Shown piece after piece: positions 18,127 to 26,781 of a stretch of 64,000 bases of DNA (the stretch's first letter is position 1; each line of letters starts with the position of its first letter). The translations under genes and the position numbers were made by a program. The notes beneath the pieces are model-generated. The model saw only the letters and a list, made by a program, of their open reading frames with translations, was not told the DNA's origin and ran no database searches. Origin of the DNA: Alphaproteobacteria bacterium (GTDB lineage: Bacteria; Pseudomonadota; Alphaproteobacteria; Micavibrionales; Micavibrionaceae); contig JAUIIA010000003.1 in NCBI GenBank assembly GCA_030432025.1, forward strand, positions 1 through 64,000, in the 5' to 3' direction.

Positions 18127-19164
18127 CTATTTTACAGCCTTGTAGACCTTGAACCCTTGTTCTTCGGCAAGCTTCTCAACGCTTGAAAAGTGCTCGTTCA
18201 GGCCGCGCTCATACGGCAAATGGTTATTCGCCACCATCCATAATTCACCCTTTTTATTCAGCGCCTTAAAAGCGCTACGGATAAAAGCGTTTCCTATTTC
18301 CGGGTCACCCTTTTGCCCTTCATGAAACGGCGGGTTCATCAGGATAATATCCATCCCCTGCACCGGCGGTTCATCAGCAGTAATATCCGACCAGTAATAA
18401 CGGCAATTATCATTCCCGTACGCATGCATATTGGTTTTTGCAACCTCCAGCGCACGCCAGTCAGCGTCAATACAATGCCACATATCCGCCCTGATTTTTT
18501 CCGATGCGTCAGCACATAAATAGCCGTAACCGCATCCGAAATCGGCCACATTCTTAACCTCTGCCGCGGATATATGATTCAGCAAAAGCGAAGAGCCTTT
18601 ATCAATCTTGTCCCAACCGTAAATCCCCGGATAACTTACAAAAGCCCCGCCGATAATATTTCGCGGTTTGTACAATCCCAATTCCCGTTTCACCGCCGTT
18701 TCATTGTACGTATCAACATTTGCCCAGACAACGCGGGCGCGGTTTTTGGTCTCGTTTTGCGTATCCTCAATGCCGAATTCCTGCAGATGTTTGGCTATGC
18801 GGTTACCTCCCGTCTTGTTTCCGCCGGCAACACAAATCATCCCGCCCGGTTTTAAACATTGAAGGCCCTTGGCAATAAAGCCCATCGCTTCAACCAGATT
18901 TTTGGGCAGCAAGATCAAAACCAGATCAAATTCGCCTTCAATATCGTCAATATCAGGGACAGAGCTGAAACGGTTCTGCTTCAACTTAACGGCTTCGGGC
19001 ATAAAATATTGATGCAACGTAAGCTGCGCCTCTGCCATAGCCTGTAAGCCTTCATGCATATGCGCATTCAGGAACAAAACCCGACTTTCGGGCGGGCATG
19101 CCAAGATACCGCTTTGAAACGGATAAAATAATGTATCGAGAACAGATTGAACGTCATTAGTCAT
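18127..19164 (-). CDS. RsmC/RlmG-like rRNA methyltransferase
   Basis: The 345-residue protein has the two-domain layout of RsmC and RlmG: a degenerate N-terminal methyltransferase-like half (to about residue 165) and a C-terminal catalytic half with the SAM-binding VADFGCGYGYL and the N6/N2-guanine motif MNPPFHEG. RsmC and RlmG modify a guanine in 16S or 23S rRNA. Sequence alone does not tell me which base this one modifies. It ends 21 bp from the converging AAA+ gene. Confidence 0.88.
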   Translation of the reverse strand: MTNDVQSVLDTLFYPFQSGILACPPESRVLFLNAHMHEGLQAMAEAQLTLHQYFMPEAVKLKQNRFSSVPDIDDIEGEFDLVLILLPKNLVEAMGFIAKGLQCLKPGGMICVAGGNKTGGNRIAKHLQEFGIEDTQNETKNRARVVWANVDTYNETAVKRELGLYKPRNIIGGAFVSYPGIYGWDKIDKGSSLLLNHISAAEVKNVADFGCGYGYLCADASEKIRADMWHCIDADWRALEVAKTNMHAYGNDNCRYYWSDITADEPPVQGMDIILMNPPFHEGQKGDPEIGNAFIRSAFKALNKKGELWMVANNHLPYERGLNEHFSSVEKLAEEQGFKVYKAVK

Positions 19165-19188
19165 GACGAAAGATTAGCCGCTTAATTG

Positions 19189-20844
19189 CTAAACAACAAT
19201 GCTTTGATCAGCAACAAGGTTACCATTGGCCAGTAAATCAGCCAGCGTGTCATCCGTGCCGCCGACAATAACGGCCGCCGCAACAAATTCACCGCCCGTA
19301 CCGTCGAAATCGATCTGCACCTCGGTGTCGCCGTTGCCGTTATTCACCAACTGGACAAAATCACTAATCGCATCATCAACCGGACTATAGCCTGACAGAA
19401 CATCGGTAATATTCAGTACATCCCCGCCAACGCCGGTTTCAAAATCAAGAATTTTGTCAGCAAAGCTGTCAATAACGGAAACAAGGAAAGAATCACTGCC
19501 CGTGCCGCCATAAGCTTGGTCGAAACCATCACCGATAACCAGAATATCGTCACCGCCTTCGGCATAAAGCACATCATTGCCCGCGCCGCCAATCAAGACA
19601 TCGGAGCCCTGCTCACTTGCGTCAACATGAACCTGGTCAATATCCAGATCGAACAACACATCTTCGTAGTCGGCATCGCCCAGATTAGGCAAATCTTCAA
19701 AACCGATACGCAATACATCCTGATTAGAAGAATCCAGCAAACCGGATACCGCATGCGTATCACCATCCCAGTTAATGTCGGGTGTCTCGCCGCGCGGTGT
19801 CGTGTGATAGTGATAACCATCCAGCACCACTTCCGTTACACCGTCATTATAGACAACAGACACCATGTTACCGTCATCATTAATGGTCGCTGCGCGCTCG
19901 CCCGCGCCACCATAATCAAACACGAAGCTTAAAACGCCGTCGCCTGTAATATCCAGACCGTCATAACCGTCATTCACGCGGTCACCATCAGCAATAATGA
20001 AGAAGCCAAACTGGCCGCCACCTTCACCAACGGGCAAATCAATGTTGTGTGTAGTATCGATACCGGCATCCTTCACGTTCTCCCACAGAACCGATGCCAT
20101 GGAAATCGTGCCGTCTTCACCAATATTGTAGATGCCGAGCGTGTTGTTATAGCCGGCAAAACCATCACGGAAAGTCACGGACGCCGTCGCACCGTAATCA
20201 ACAGTCAAATTATCACTGTTAATACCCAAAGCAGGACTGCCCGGGGGGATCAAGTTCTGGATATTCGTACCTTCAATCAATTCAGGGAAAGTAACGCTAT
20301 CGATAAAGTCTTTATCAAATTCTCTTAAGCCCAGATCCGTACCACCATATAGGAAGTCATCACCGTCACCGCCATCAAGACGGTCATTACCTGCACCACC
20401 AAAAATCTGGTCATTGCCTTGCTGGCCGAGCAAAATGTCATCACCCGGGCCGCCATCGATAATGTCATTACCAAAACCACCCTGAATGCTGTCATTGCCT
20501 GTATTCGCCCAGAGAATATCATCGCCTTCACCGCCGACAATCTGTACATCGCCATATGTGAGGGTCTCGTGCGCCAGGTTGATAACATCGCCGCCATTTC
20601 CGGCAACAAAGCTTTCGATATTCTGAACAACAATCGTGCCCGTATTATCTGTTAATGAAAGAAAATCACCATGATCCGTGAATGTCAGGAAGTCAAAACC
20701 GCCCAAACCGTCATAGGATGAGCTATTGACGTTAAACTCGTCATCAACGTTATATTTTTTTGAACTGTATGGATTTGTAAGCGTTATGGTGACCGTTTGA
20801 ATGGTGCCCATAAAACTGATGAAATCTAGACCCTCTGTGGCCAT
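19189..20844 (-). CDS. RTX calcium-binding protein with DUF4114-like domain, type I secreted
   Basis: The 551-residue protein lacks an N-terminal signal peptide. RTX nonapeptides (GGxGxDxxx: GGEGDDILW, GGFGNDIID, GGAGNDRLD, GGDGDDFLY) occupy about residues 108-168 and again about 415-455. Between them residues 210-400 look like DUF4114 (GFFIIADGDRVNDGY, and IGFEDL followed by DADYEDVLFDL). The C-terminus (ILDFETGVGGDVLNI to LADLLANG) resembles the VCA0849-type type I secretion target. It should bind calcium outside the cell. No ABC exporter, fusion protein or TolC gene is in the window. AGGG precedes the ATG at 20844. Confidence 0.9.
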   Translation of the reverse strand: MATEGLDFISFMGTIQTVTITLTNPYSSKKYNVDDEFNVNSSSYDGLGGFDFLTFTDHGDFLSLTDNTGTIVVQNIESFVAGNGGDVINLAHETLTYGDVQIVGGEGDDILWANTGNDSIQGGFGNDIIDGGPGDDILLGQQGNDQIFGGAGNDRLDGGDGDDFLYGGTDLGLREFDKDFIDSVTFPELIEGTNIQNLIPPGSPALGINSDNLTVDYGATASVTFRDGFAGYNNTLGIYNIGEDGTISMASVLWENVKDAGIDTTHNIDLPVGEGGGQFGFFIIADGDRVNDGYDGLDITGDGVLSFVFDYGGAGERAATINDDGNMVSVVYNDGVTEVVLDGYHYHTTPRGETPDINWDGDTHAVSGLLDSSNQDVLRIGFEDLPNLGDADYEDVLFDLDIDQVHVDASEQGSDVLIGGAGNDVLYAEGGDDILVIGDGFDQAYGGTGSDSFLVSVIDSFADKILDFETGVGGDVLNITDVLSGYSPVDDAISDFVQLVNNGNGDTEVQIDFDGTGGEFVAAAVIVGGTDDTLADLLANGNLVADQSIVV

Positions 20845-20990
20845 GTCCCTGTTACCCTTTATTATTATTATTGCCCCAAAATGTGTCTAAATCCGGCGCT
20901 TTAACGCTCTCTCATGAACATTAGACAACACTTTAATATAACCCTGATTTGGTTAATATTTTATGTAAATAAATTATGGTTTATTAACAC

Positions 20991-21713
20991 CTAGAAAAGG
21001 TTCAATGATATCAAGCCATTAATTCTTTCGACTTCGCCGCTTAATTCCTTTTTTAACCAGGAGATTTGTTGCCGCTTGTCGGATTTATTAACTTTGTCTG
21101 AAGAGGACGAATTGTTAGGAAACCACACCTTGGGTAAAACCGACTGCCAATCCATAGTTCGTTTTGGCTTTACGAACGGTAAATCCAGATACGCGCACAA
21201 GTCCGCCAAAGCCTCGCCTTGCGCAGTCTCTAGCTGTTCGTAAGTCAGAAAATGAATCTGGTCGAAATATTCCTGCCAGTTCTCAATATGATCGGCATAA
21301 CGGCTTGAATACAAAATCTGCGGCGCTTGCTCGCACGCTTTCTCAATATCCCCTTTAACAATGCCATAGGTTAAATATTGCTGATAAACCGCAAAGGACC
21401 TCTCTACAGGATTGCGCAGCAGGCAAAACAGCTTCGTATCACGCCCCAGAAGTTCAGCGGCCCTTTCCGGCGCTTGCGGATGATCAAAAGCGGTGGTGGT
21501 CAACTCCATAACAAGCGACGTGGCCATAACATGGTCAAAATGCTCCTTGTAAAACAGCGGCCCCCGCTGCACATGCCTATCAAAATAGAAAATTTCCTGA
21601 ACATTCGGTAAAGCCACATCATCGCGACCGGAGAAGTAACTGCGCAATTTTTCCGTGCCGCATGCTTGCGGCCCTATTCCCAAAGCAAATGGTTTTGCAA
21701 ACAAGTTCCCCAT
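20991..21713 (-). CDS. Sulfotransferase-family protein
   Basis: The 240-residue protein resembles heparan/glycolipid-type sulfotransferases: a divergent 5'-phosphosulfate loop GIGPQACGTEKLRSYF near the N-terminus, and the 3'-phosphate motif RNPVERSFAVYQQYL near residue 130. It probably transfers sulfate from PAPS to a glycan or surface molecule. The ATG at 21713 is preferred (AAGGA seven bases upstream) over an in-frame TTG at 21746. The adjacent upstream RTX gene is on the same strand and 146 bp downstream of this one. The acceptor is unknown. Confidence 0.8.
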   Translation of the reverse strand: MGNLFAKPFALGIGPQACGTEKLRSYFSGRDDVALPNVQEIFYFDRHVQRGPLFYKEHFDHVMATSLVMELTTTAFDHPQAPERAAELLGRDTKLFCLLRNPVERSFAVYQQYLTYGIVKGDIEKACEQAPQILYSSRYADHIENWQEYFDQIHFLTYEQLETAQGEALADLCAYLDLPFVKPKRTMDWQSVLPKVWFPNNSSSSDKVNKSDKRQQISWLKKELSGEVERINGLISLNLF

Positions 21714-21786
21714 GCTGATCCTTTTTTGAAAGCATGCCTTTACCAACCATCATATTAGCATAATTTAACACAAAGAGGATTTAAGC

Positions 21787-23247
21787 TTGCACCGCTATAG
21801 AGAGGACGATAAGCATAGCCCCATGCAAAATGACAAAGATCGTATTCCCTATAGTTACAGACAAAAAGGGGATTTAACGACAGGCCCCGTACCAAACCAC
21901 CTATTCCGTATGACCTTGCCCATGATCTGGGGGCTTCTTGCCGTCATTTCGGTGCAACTTGCCGATACATACTTTATTGCGCTGCTGGGCGACACTCATA
22001 TTCTGGCGGGTATCAGCTTCACCTTCCCTGTCACCATGCTGATCAGCCATATGATCTTCGGTATCAACATTGCCTTGTCCTCTGTGTCCGCACGCCTTAT
22101 CGGCGAAAAGAAATTCGATGATATGCGCCGCGTTATATTGCACGGCTTGATGCTGGCCTTTACGGCCGCAGGCTCGATTGCGGCTCTGACCTATATCTTC
22201 CTGAAACCGCTTTTCTTCGCGATGGGCGCGGATGATCATACATTCCCTGTCATTCTCGATTACATGCCGCTCTGGCTCGCGGCATCTCTTGTTCTGGCTT
22301 TGCCTGTAAATTCGAATTCAGCCATGCGCGCCAATGGCGATACAACCATGCCCGCAATCATTATGTGCTCAATCGCGGCGATTAACTTCATACTCGACCC
22401 GTTATTGATTTTCGGGCTCGCCGGCTTTCCGGAGATGGGCGTAACAGGTGCAGCATTGGCAACATTAATTGCCTATCTATGCGGTACGTTTCTGGCACTT
22501 TACATCCTGATTGTGCGCAAAAACCTAATCGCAACTGATGGGCTGCATCTGGATAAATTTAAAGACTCTATGAAGCGGTTGCTGGTGATTGCGATCCCGG
22601 CGGGCATTGCCAATGTTATTAACCCGGCCGCCTCCGTGGTTGCCGTTGCCATTCTGGCCGCCTATGGCCCCGAAGCCGTCGCCGCATTCGGCGTGGCCAC
22701 CCGTATTGAGGCCTTCGCCCTCATCGTCGCTATCGCGATCGCTTTGGGCATGGCGCCTATAATCGGACAAAACTGGGGAGCAGGCCTTTATAAACGGGTG
22801 CGCGAAACTATCGATCTGGCTATCGTCTGGAATCTGATCTGGTCGGCACTGACTGCGCTTATTCTGGCGCTTGCAGCCTACCCTATTGCTTCACTGTTTT
22901 CGGATGATCCGGCCGTGATTAACTACACGGTGCTCTTTTTCTGGGTCGTGCCGATATCCTACGGTATAGGCAATCTGGTATTCGGCTGGTCTGCAGCATT
23001 CAACGCCATAGGCCGCCCGCAAATCGCCTTCGTCATGATCTTTGTGAAATCCTTCATCATCACCATCCCCGCCCTGTTTATCGGCGGCTGGTTATATGAT
23101 GCGCATGGAGTGTTCATTGCGGTCTCTGTCAGCAATATCGTCTCGGGCTTACTCTTTCACATTTTCAGCCGCAAATATTGCGATCAACAAGCGCAGCAAA
23201 ATGAAGTCGCGCAGCACGACAGTAACGCCAAAACCAAACCTGTTTAG
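21787..23247 (+). CDS. MATE-family multidrug/Na+ antiporter
   Basis: An inner-membrane efflux protein of about 486 residues with some 12 hydrophobic segments and two MatE halves (first from FRMTLPMIWGLLAV, second from MKRLLVIAIPAGIAN). It exports cationic compounds in exchange for H+ or Na+. A TTG at 21787 has a well-placed AGAGGA; an ATG at 21823 has a poorer one, so I keep the TTG start with reservation. The stop overlaps by 4 bp the stop of the converging AsmA-like gene. Substrate cannot be predicted. Confidence 0.9.
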   Translation: MHRYREDDKHSPMQNDKDRIPYSYRQKGDLTTGPVPNHLFRMTLPMIWGLLAVISVQLADTYFIALLGDTHILAGISFTFPVTMLISHMIFGINIALSSVSARLIGEKKFDDMRRVILHGLMLAFTAAGSIAALTYIFLKPLFFAMGADDHTFPVILDYMPLWLAASLVLALPVNSNSAMRANGDTTMPAIIMCSIAAINFILDPLLIFGLAGFPEMGVTGAALATLIAYLCGTFLALYILIVRKNLIATDGLHLDKFKDSMKRLLVIAIPAGIANVINPAASVVAVAILAAYGPEAVAAFGVATRIEAFALIVAIAIALGMAPIIGQNWGAGLYKRVRETIDLAIVWNLIWSALTALILALAAYPIASLFSDDPAVINYTVLFFWVVPISYGIGNLVFGWSAAFNAIGRPQIAFVMIFVKSFIITIPALFIGGWLYDAHGVFIAVSVSNIVSGLLFHIFSRKYCDQQAQQNEVAQHDSNAKTKPV

Positions 23248-24002
23248 TCCTTGTTGAACAAGTCTTTGAACTTATCAACTTCCTGATTAATTTGTGTCTT
23301 GATCTGGTCAAACTCAGTCATACCGATTTCCTTCAGCTTATCGGCGGAAAGCCCCTCGTAGTAGCCCGCCTCCCCGGCTTTTTCAGCAACGAATTTAATA
23401 ACCGGCTGCATAACTTGAGACACAGCTTCGCGCGCCAAAATGCCATTTTCTTTTGTGCCAATATCCGTCAGCAAAATAGGCGGTAACTCTAAAGCTTTGA
23501 CATCACGCGTAGACATCAAAGTCACGGATGGGTGCACCGTGGCGTTGTTCAAAGCAAAACGGCGGATAATCACTTTCACGGCTTCTTCAACCGGTCCGTC
23601 GGCTTCCGATGATTTCATATTTTTTTGCAGCTTACTGAGGTTTGTACCTTTTGGTGTCACCTCCAGATAAATATCGGTGCCTTGCACATTCACATCCTCA
23701 ATATCGACGCTTTTTTGCGCAACAGCCGAAAGAGCAACCGCGACGTTATCAATGGTCATGATATGCGGTTTTGAAAATCCTTCCGGATTATCGATTTCAA
23801 TATTACGCACATACACGCGGCGCTCTTTGAGACGAATATCCATCTCGCCGATACTCACATTCACGCCCAAAACATCAGAGGCGATTTTTTCCGTCAGCGG
23901 CCTCGCCAATTCATTAATCTGCGTCAGGATGTAAATCCCGCCTCCAAAAATAAGAACAAACGCAATGGATGATACGGCCAGAATAGATTTTGAAACAGTC
24001 AC
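23244..24002 (-). CDS. AsmA-like/DUF748-like membrane-anchored protein
   Basis: The 252-residue protein begins with a hydrophobic segment (residues 6-28) followed by VLGVNVSIGEMDIRLKERRVYVRNIEIDNP, the pattern of AsmA/DUF748 N-termini, with repeated beta-strand pieces such as VDIEDVNVQGTDIYLEV. Such proteins are inner-membrane anchored with a periplasmic beta-groove and are linked to lipid transport. Here it is much shorter than AsmA, and the C-terminal part is helical and charged. A GTG start at 24002 follows AGGGGAA. It has no obvious operon partner. Confidence 0.65.
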   Translation of the reverse strand: MTVSKSILAVSSIAFVLIFGGGIYILTQINELARPLTEKIASDVLGVNVSIGEMDIRLKERRVYVRNIEIDNPEGFSKPHIMTIDNVAVALSAVAQKSVDIEDVNVQGTDIYLEVTPKGTNLSKLQKNMKSSEADGPVEEAVKVIIRRFALNNATVHPSVTLMSTRDVKALELPPILLTDIGTKENGILAREAVSQVMQPVIKFVAEKAGEAGYYEGLSADKLKEIGMTEFDQIKTQINQEVDKFKDLFNKD

Positions 24003-24228
24003 GGTAAAATTCCCCTAAAAAATAGACTTCATATGCCTTGGTTTTAGGCTTTTTTCATACAAAAGTCCAAAGCAGAAAAAACGAACCCGCCTCAAACCAA
24101 TCTGGTACGATGGAATGAGACGGGCGTTTTGAACGCTAAGCCCGAACGCTTCTAGCGGGGCCTTAATGGGGGGAGAGAGGAAGACACTCCGCCTATTCGA
24201 ACTTGCGTTATTACTAATATAGGGCGTT

Positions 24229-24699
24229 TTATTTCTTTTTGGACTGCCCCAGTAATCCTGTTGATTTTGCGTTAATCGGAATCATGCGCGGCTTTTTCTC
24301 TTCCGGCACTTCGCGCTTCATAGAAATGCTCAAAAGACCATTTTCCAGCTTCGCATCCTCGATCTGGATATAATCAGCGAGCCTGAATGTACGCTCGAAT
24401 GCCCGGTTTGCAATACCGCGATGCAGCCAGTTTTTCTGGGCTTTTTCATCGGTTTCTTGTTTGCGTCCAGAGACTTTTAGCGTGTCATCCTGCACCGTAA
24501 TATCGATATCGGACTCAGCAAAACCAGCGACCGCCAGTGTGATGCGGTATGCATGCTCGCCCAATTTTTCAATATTGTAAGGGGGATATGAGTCAAAGCG
24601 CTCTTCAGAATTATCGAGCATCGTCTCGAACAGATCGTTAAATCTGTCAAAGCCAACAGTTTGACGCATTAAGGGTGTAAATACAGATAGGTTTGTCAT
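24229..24699 (-). CDS. Small heat-shock protein, Hsp20/IbpA class
   Basis: A 156-residue ATP-independent holdase. The alpha-crystallin domain spans about residues 40-130 (YNIEKLGEHAYRITLAVAGF through NGLLSISM), followed by a tail with the oligomerising IPI motif (MIPINAK). The N-terminus, with FDRFNDLFETM, is typical of the alphaproteobacterial class A proteins. The ATG at 24699 is chosen because GGAGGT lies just before it; an upstream in-frame ATG would place that site inside the gene. The leader can fold over the ribosome site and a heat-shock-like promoter lies upstream. Confidence 0.95.
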   Translation of the reverse strand: MTNLSVFTPLMRQTVGFDRFNDLFETMLDNSEERFDSYPPYNIEKLGEHAYRITLAVAGFAESDIDITVQDDTLKVSGRKQETDEKAQKNWLHRGIANRAFERTFRLADYIQIEDAKLENGLLSISMKREVPEEKKPRMIPINAKSTGLLGQSKKK

Positions 24700-24703
24700 T
24701 TCG

Positions 24704-24759
24704 ACCTCCATCAATTAGCAAGGTTGAGTTTTCACGAAGACCCAATATTAGGCATCTTC
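24704..24759 (-). promoter_or_regulatory. ROSE-like RNA thermometer candidate in sHSP leader
   Basis: The roughly 60-nt leader forms a first hairpin (GAAGA at 24759-24755 with TCTTC at 24740-24736). A second pairs ACCTT (24724-24720) with GAGGT (24708-24704), which contains most of the ribosome site GGAGG. The anti-site arm contains UUGCU, the sequence conserved in ROSE elements of alphaproteobacterial heat-shock genes. It is shorter than classical ROSE leaders, which carry more hairpins. Confidence 0.5.
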
Positions 24760-24766
24760 ATTATTA

Positions 24767-24794
24767 ATTATGGATCAGACCGACAGATTGTCAA
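24767..24794 (-). promoter_or_regulatory. Promoter of the sHSP gene (sigma-70 or sigma-32)
   Basis: On the minus strand TTGACA (24794-24789) and CATAAT (24772-24767) are 16 bases apart, 11 of 12 matches to consensus. The same bases read as CTTGAC...TCCATAAT, close to the sigma-32 pattern. Start of transcription would be near 24760, at the first leader hairpin. Confidence 0.55.
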
Positions 24795-24830
24795 GAAGTC
24801 CGGGTTTAAGAACTACACCAGTATATTAAA

Positions 24831-26054
24831 CTATTTATCGCGCGGCTTTAACGGCGTCACATTACCGGAATCGCTCTTGGCGCCAACACGTTTCGTGCCG
24901 TTCATTTCTTCGATCGAAGGAATATCGGAAAATCGAATAGTTTGTAGATCTTCCATTGATTCAAGGCCAAGACGGATAACACGGGATGCCATTTTCTCCA
25001 GCGTCTTTTCAAACACGTTACGGACAAAGCGGCCATTACCCATACGCTCAGGGTTAAGCTTTTTGGTCTGCAAGAATAATTTCCTCAATGCTTCCTGCGC
25101 ATCCTCATCGATTTTATACTGATCATCAGTACAGAATTTTTCGAAAATGCCATATAGCTCATTGACCTTGTAGTCATCGAAATTCAGATGATGACGAATA
25201 CGCGATTGCAGGCCCGGATTCATACGAATGAGATCGTTCATCTCTTGCTTATATCCGGCCATAACGATGATCAAATTCTCGCGCTCGTCTTCCATCGCCT
25301 TAACCAGCGTACTGATCGCTTCGTGACCGAAATCACGGTCATAAGAACTATACAGCGAATATGCTTCGTCAATAAACAAAACACCGCCTTTTGCGGCACG
25401 AATGGCCTCACGGGTTTTGATCGCTGTCTGACCGATATACTCACCAATCAAATCACTGCGGTCGACCTCGACCACATGACCGCGATCCAGAACACCGCTT
25501 GTTTTAAACAGACTGCCTAAAATACGGGTAATTTCGGTTTTGCCTGTACCGGGATTGCCATAGAACACAAAATGGTTAGATGGCGCAGATGTACTCAAGC
25601 CTGCTTTCTGACGCTTGAGGTCAAATTCAACACGATGCTGAACGTCTCTCAACTGTTCCTTAACGGCTTCCAGCCCGACAAGCTTATCAATCGCTTCCCA
25701 AGGATCCTGTTTGCTCGGCTGATGAATTTTGAGTTGCGCTGCATAATTCTCGTGCGGCGCGTGATAATAATTCGAAAATTTGTTGTTATAAAGCTCATCC
25801 ACAACATCCAGACCGCTGGACGTGTTGTATACACTGCACGGCGTATCGGCTTCGAAATCGGATTCATTAACGACATTAACGATCAACTCGCCCTTATCGT
25901 TTTTCTTGAATGCCAGATCGGAAAAAGTCAGCTCTTTTTTCGGTTCGTTCGAACTGTCATCGTCAGAGTCTTTTTTCGAGTCTAAAGCCTGAACGTCGTC
26001 CGAATTTTTGGAAGATGAATGTGATGTCTGATCATCGTCGTGATCGTTGCGCAT
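24831..26054 (-). CDS. CbbX/SpoVK-like AAA+ ATPase with acidic disordered N-terminus
   Basis: The 407-residue protein has a Ser/Asp-rich low-complexity N-terminus (residues 1-45), a linker, then a CbbX/CfxQ-type AAA+ domain: Walker A 166-173 (GNPGTGKT), a pore-loop-like DLIGEYIGQTAIKT, Walker B 226-230 (LFIDE), EAISTLVKAMEDER, and sensor 1 IVMAGYK. Family members remodel Rubisco or serve type VII secretion and sporulation. No Rubisco gene is in the window, so the client is unknown. AGAGGG lies just before the ATG at 26054. The 24715-24830 gap separates its end from the sHSP promoter. Confidence 0.85.
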   Translation of the reverse strand: MRNDHDDDQTSHSSSKNSDDVQALDSKKDSDDDSSNEPKKELTFSDLAFKKNDKGELIVNVVNESDFEADTPCSVYNTSSGLDVVDELYNNKFSNYYHAPHENYAAQLKIHQPSKQDPWEAIDKLVGLEAVKEQLRDVQHRVEFDLKRQKAGLSTSAPSNHFVFYGNPGTGKTEITRILGSLFKTSGVLDRGHVVEVDRSDLIGEYIGQTAIKTREAIRAAKGGVLFIDEAYSLYSSYDRDFGHEAISTLVKAMEDERENLIIVMAGYKQEMNDLIRMNPGLQSRIRHHLNFDDYKVNELYGIFEKFCTDDQYKIDEDAQEALRKLFLQTKKLNPERMGNGRFVRNVFEKTLEKMASRVIRLGLESMEDLQTIRFSDIPSIEEMNGTKRVGAKSDSGNVTPLKPRDK

Positions 26055-26150
26055 GATACCCTCTATATTTTTTAATTATTAGTGATTAGATAAAGCATAC
26101 CCCAAAGCCGCGTTCGAACGCAAACTTCTGAGCCTTAAAATCGGAAAAAA

Positions 26151-26660
26151 TTACTGAAGTGTGACCATGACGTTAAACGTACCGTTGTACGTACCCGAAG
26201 CTTGGGTAGCACCAACATTTAAAGTCGCGCCAATCGGCACGTCCACAAATGGCCCTGCAGGTGCCACATAACTGTCACCTCCGGAGTTGGTAATGATGTT
26301 GAAATTATTGACGGTCATGCTGTTACCACCACTTGTAATGCTGATGGATGGCGTCGTGATATCAATTTGCATAGGCCTGAAACCGCCGGCAAAACCCTGC
26401 GTGATTTGACAACGGCCTTCGGACGTCGGCGCGCTCCCCATTACGACACAGGTAGCAACTGCGCCGGAACCGTCCGGACGGATAACAACGCTGCCGGCCG
26501 CGCCGCAGGGAATAATCTCACCAAAAACCATAGGGACAGAACAGTTCAGATCAACACTCTGGGCCTGTGCGGGATTGATATGCATAGCTGTTAGAAATAA
26601 CAACAAAACATACAGAGCATTTTTGGTGCGCTGCGCAGTCTTTTTACCAATCAAATACAT
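26151..26660 (-). CDS. DUF4402-type secreted subunit, cysteine-containing
   Basis: This small secreted protein has a signal peptide (n-region KKTAQRTK, core ALYVLLLFLTAM, cleavage after AQA) and a mature part of about 135 residues ending in ASGTYNGTFNVMVTLQ, the closing strand typical of DUF4402 proteins. Four cysteines in the first 70 mature residues distinguish it from the two other family members nearby and could form disulfides. I place the start at 26660, the methionine just before the signal peptide; an ATG at 26726 is possible. It is on the strand opposite to the chaperone/usher-like genes. It could be a minor or tip subunit (inference). Confidence 0.75.
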   Translation of the reverse strand: MYLIGKKTAQRTKNALYVLLLFLTAMHINPAQAQSVDLNCSVPMVFGEIIPCGAAGSVVIRPDGSGAVATCVVMGSAPTSEGRCQITQGFAGGFRPMQIDITTPSISITSGGNSMTVNNFNIITNSGGDSYVAPAGPFVDVPIGATLNVGATQASGTYNGTFNVMVTLQ

Positions 26661-26781
26661 ATTATAAATACTGCATCTTCCCCCAGAATATATAAGTACT
26701 ATATCCAGTTTTGTCGTTAAGGCCATAAGCCTATTTTATCGCGTTAGCGGATGTAAAGGAAACTTTGTAGAGCATACGCGC

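Noticed and set aside
24003-24228. Imperfect CCCGCCTCA/TGAGACGGG hairpin between the AsmA-like and sHSP genes
   Set aside because: It has a mismatch, a large loop and only a short T-run; too weak to call as a terminator.
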